Shown here piece after piece: positions 5,701 through 5,896 of a DNA stretch of 5,896 nt; position 1 is the first letter of the stretch, and each line of letters begins with the position of its first letter. Source of the stretch: CAZPWQ01 sp964590495. GTDB taxonomy: Bacteria > Bacteroidota > Rhodothermia > Balneolales > Balneolaceae. The DNA lies in contig CAZPWQ010000175.1 of NCBI GenBank assembly GCA_964590495.1, forward strand, positions 1 through 5,896, in the 5' to 3' direction. Made by a program: the position numbers and the translations under genes. The notes beneath the pieces were generated by a model, which was given only the letters and a program-made list of their open reading frames with translations, searched no databases and was not told the DNA's origin.

Positions 5701-5896
5701 GAGACGAAGACCTCCCGTTCCGAGCTGGTCATCCCCTCCATCGACGACCGGGCAGGTGTTGCCACTGCATCTATCGGGAGCTCAACTTCCGATGCAACCG
5801 AGATCCAGAAGGAGAATTACCGTATTGCGCAACGACAGTTCGGGGAGTTCCAATCGAACCTGGAATCGGTTCTCAGAGAACTTGAAACATTGAAAA
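2740..5896 (+). CDS. Exported Asp-box (BNR/VPS10-like) double beta-propeller protein, 3' end outside window
   Basis: The frame stays open for 1052 codons to the window edge. Residues 1-20 (MLRKIILTIGSVLITMICIA) are a Sec signal peptide. The frame is also open upstream to ATGs at 2671 and 2680, but only the 2740 start puts the signal at the N-terminus. No good ribosome-binding site is seen. Eleven Asp-box motifs ([ST]xDxGxxW) start at residues 73, 127, 178, 236, 287, 331, 374, 515, 587, 641 and 685, the mark of sialidase/sortilin-type propellers; eleven over about 690 residues suggest two propellers. Residues 828-908 (GLHRVTWDLR, then PPGEYQVSL) look like a beta-sandwich similar to FlgD Ig-like domains, and 915-1052 are charged and helical, possibly coiled coil. 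Database names for such proteins include 'glycosyl hydrolase' or 'BNR repeat protein', but I see no defined catalytic residues; binding to glycans or proteins is as likely. Family members are about this length, so probably only a few dozen residues are missing. Confidence 0.9.
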   Translation, partial: MLRKIILTIGSVLITMICIAQSPETEPLDLAQNLEFRNLTPGMTGGRISKVVKDPSDPSTWYVGVSSGSVWKTENAGTTWENIFKNQGSYAIGTVAIDSSDTNVIWVGTGENNSQRSVGYGDGVYKSTDGGKTWTNTGLETSNHIGKIEIDPRDSDIVYVASQGPLWSAGGERGLYKTIDGGETWERVLHVSENTGISDVIMDYSNPDILYASSYQRRRHFGILVAGGPEGAIYKSVDGGENWKKLTRGLPTGVDVGRIGLAISPQKPEIVYAIIAAEGDRGGFFRSDNRGETWTKKSDHMVVDAQYYMELFPSPHEFDKVYAVDVRTHYTEDGGSSWMQMSEQNKHVDNHDIVFDPDNSDYLMMSSDGGIYESWDSGATWKFINNLPITQFYRVGIDNSKPFYYVYGGTQDNSTLGAPNQTINEQGIVNGDWFFTKGGDGFQTRVDPGNPDILYSQSQYGNLVRYDRQSGQQTDIQPQPAEGEPPLRWHWNSPLIISPHNNETLYFAAQNLFKSDDRGNSWTSVSADLTRQLDRNQMEVMGRIWSPEAVFKNVFTSPLSTIVALDESPINEGLIYAGTDDGLIQVTEDGGQNWRKVENLPDVPERAFVADLFASPLNGDQVFAVFNNHKDGDYKPYVLVSNDRGRSWSTLSGDLPQDQPGWAIYQDHEDEDILFLGTEFGLHISLDGGETWAEARDIPTISIRDIEIHQGEDDLVLASFGLGFFIADDYGFLRDLNQKNLSAEAHIFPVKEALQYIEANRHSGSQGHNFYSSPNPPTGAVIRYHLKESIPTLKEQRKREEEEKLSRNEPIDYPDWERLEKEDQQEDPFVVLTITDGNGEVVSRIRQPARSGLHRVTWDLRADAVGGGSGWWSARPLVPPGEYQVSLSGVVNGEWTPVGNSQTITVTPLDNVTLPAENRRQLAEFHHQAIRLSGRIDAAGERLDEALQEISELKEALVKHGEMQQQYVKADSLRLQLLDLDETLNGDETKTSRSELVIPSIDDRAGVATASIGSSTSDATEIQKENYRIAQRQFGEFQSNLESVLRELETLK

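Noticed and set aside
2740..5896. Sialidase or glycoside hydrolase activity for the propeller protein
   Set aside because: Asp boxes are structural. The arginine triad and tyrosine/glutamate of sialidases cannot be identified, so only the fold is claimed.

Overview
The window most likely comes from a member of the Bacteroidota/Rhodothermota group; a marine or halophilic Balneolaceae-like bacterium would fit. This rests on four things: two large exported proteins of types common in that group, coding DNA of moderate G+C set in strongly A+T-rich spacers, no clear Shine-Dalgarno sequence at the two main genes, and spacers full of small palindromes and short dispersed-looking repeats. The assignment is inference; there is no marker gene here.

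Layout. Bases 3-92 look like the last 29 codons of an unrecognised upstream gene. Bases 93-730 hold no convincing gene. That stretch contains two hairpins (127-142 and 163-190) that may end upstream transcription, a triplicated 10-base repeat (331-360), a small hairpin (384-401), and a very A+T-rich leader (about 481-720) with a possible promoter and a strong AAGGAG site in front of only tiny reading frames. Bases 731-2362 encode a complete, exported, metal-dependent amidohydrolase with the full set of metal ligands. The 377-base spacer 2363-2739 carries two stacked palindromic structures: 2424-2469, whose left arm resembles an insertion-sequence end, and 2483-2548, a nested C5/G5 palindrome of the dispersed-repeat type. 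From 2740 to the window edge runs one long open frame (1052 codons, 3' end outside the window). It encodes an exported protein with eleven Asp-box (BNR) motifs, so very probably a double beta-propeller of the VPS10/sortilin-like, 'BNR-repeat glycosyl hydrolase-like' type, followed by a beta-sandwich and a helical C-terminal tail.

How the genes fit together. Both proteins carry signal peptides and should work in the periplasm or at the cell surface, the amidohydrolase probably on a peptide-like or cyclic amide substrate. The propeller protein probably binds polymers or proteins; its enzymatic role is unproven. Same strand and export suggest related use in breaking down external organic matter, but the structured spacer and a possible separate promoter argue against a simple two-gene operon. 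I see no defence system, CRISPR array, RNA gene or complete mobile element. The least explained DNA is the palindromic spacer at 2424-2548 and the leader at 481-730.
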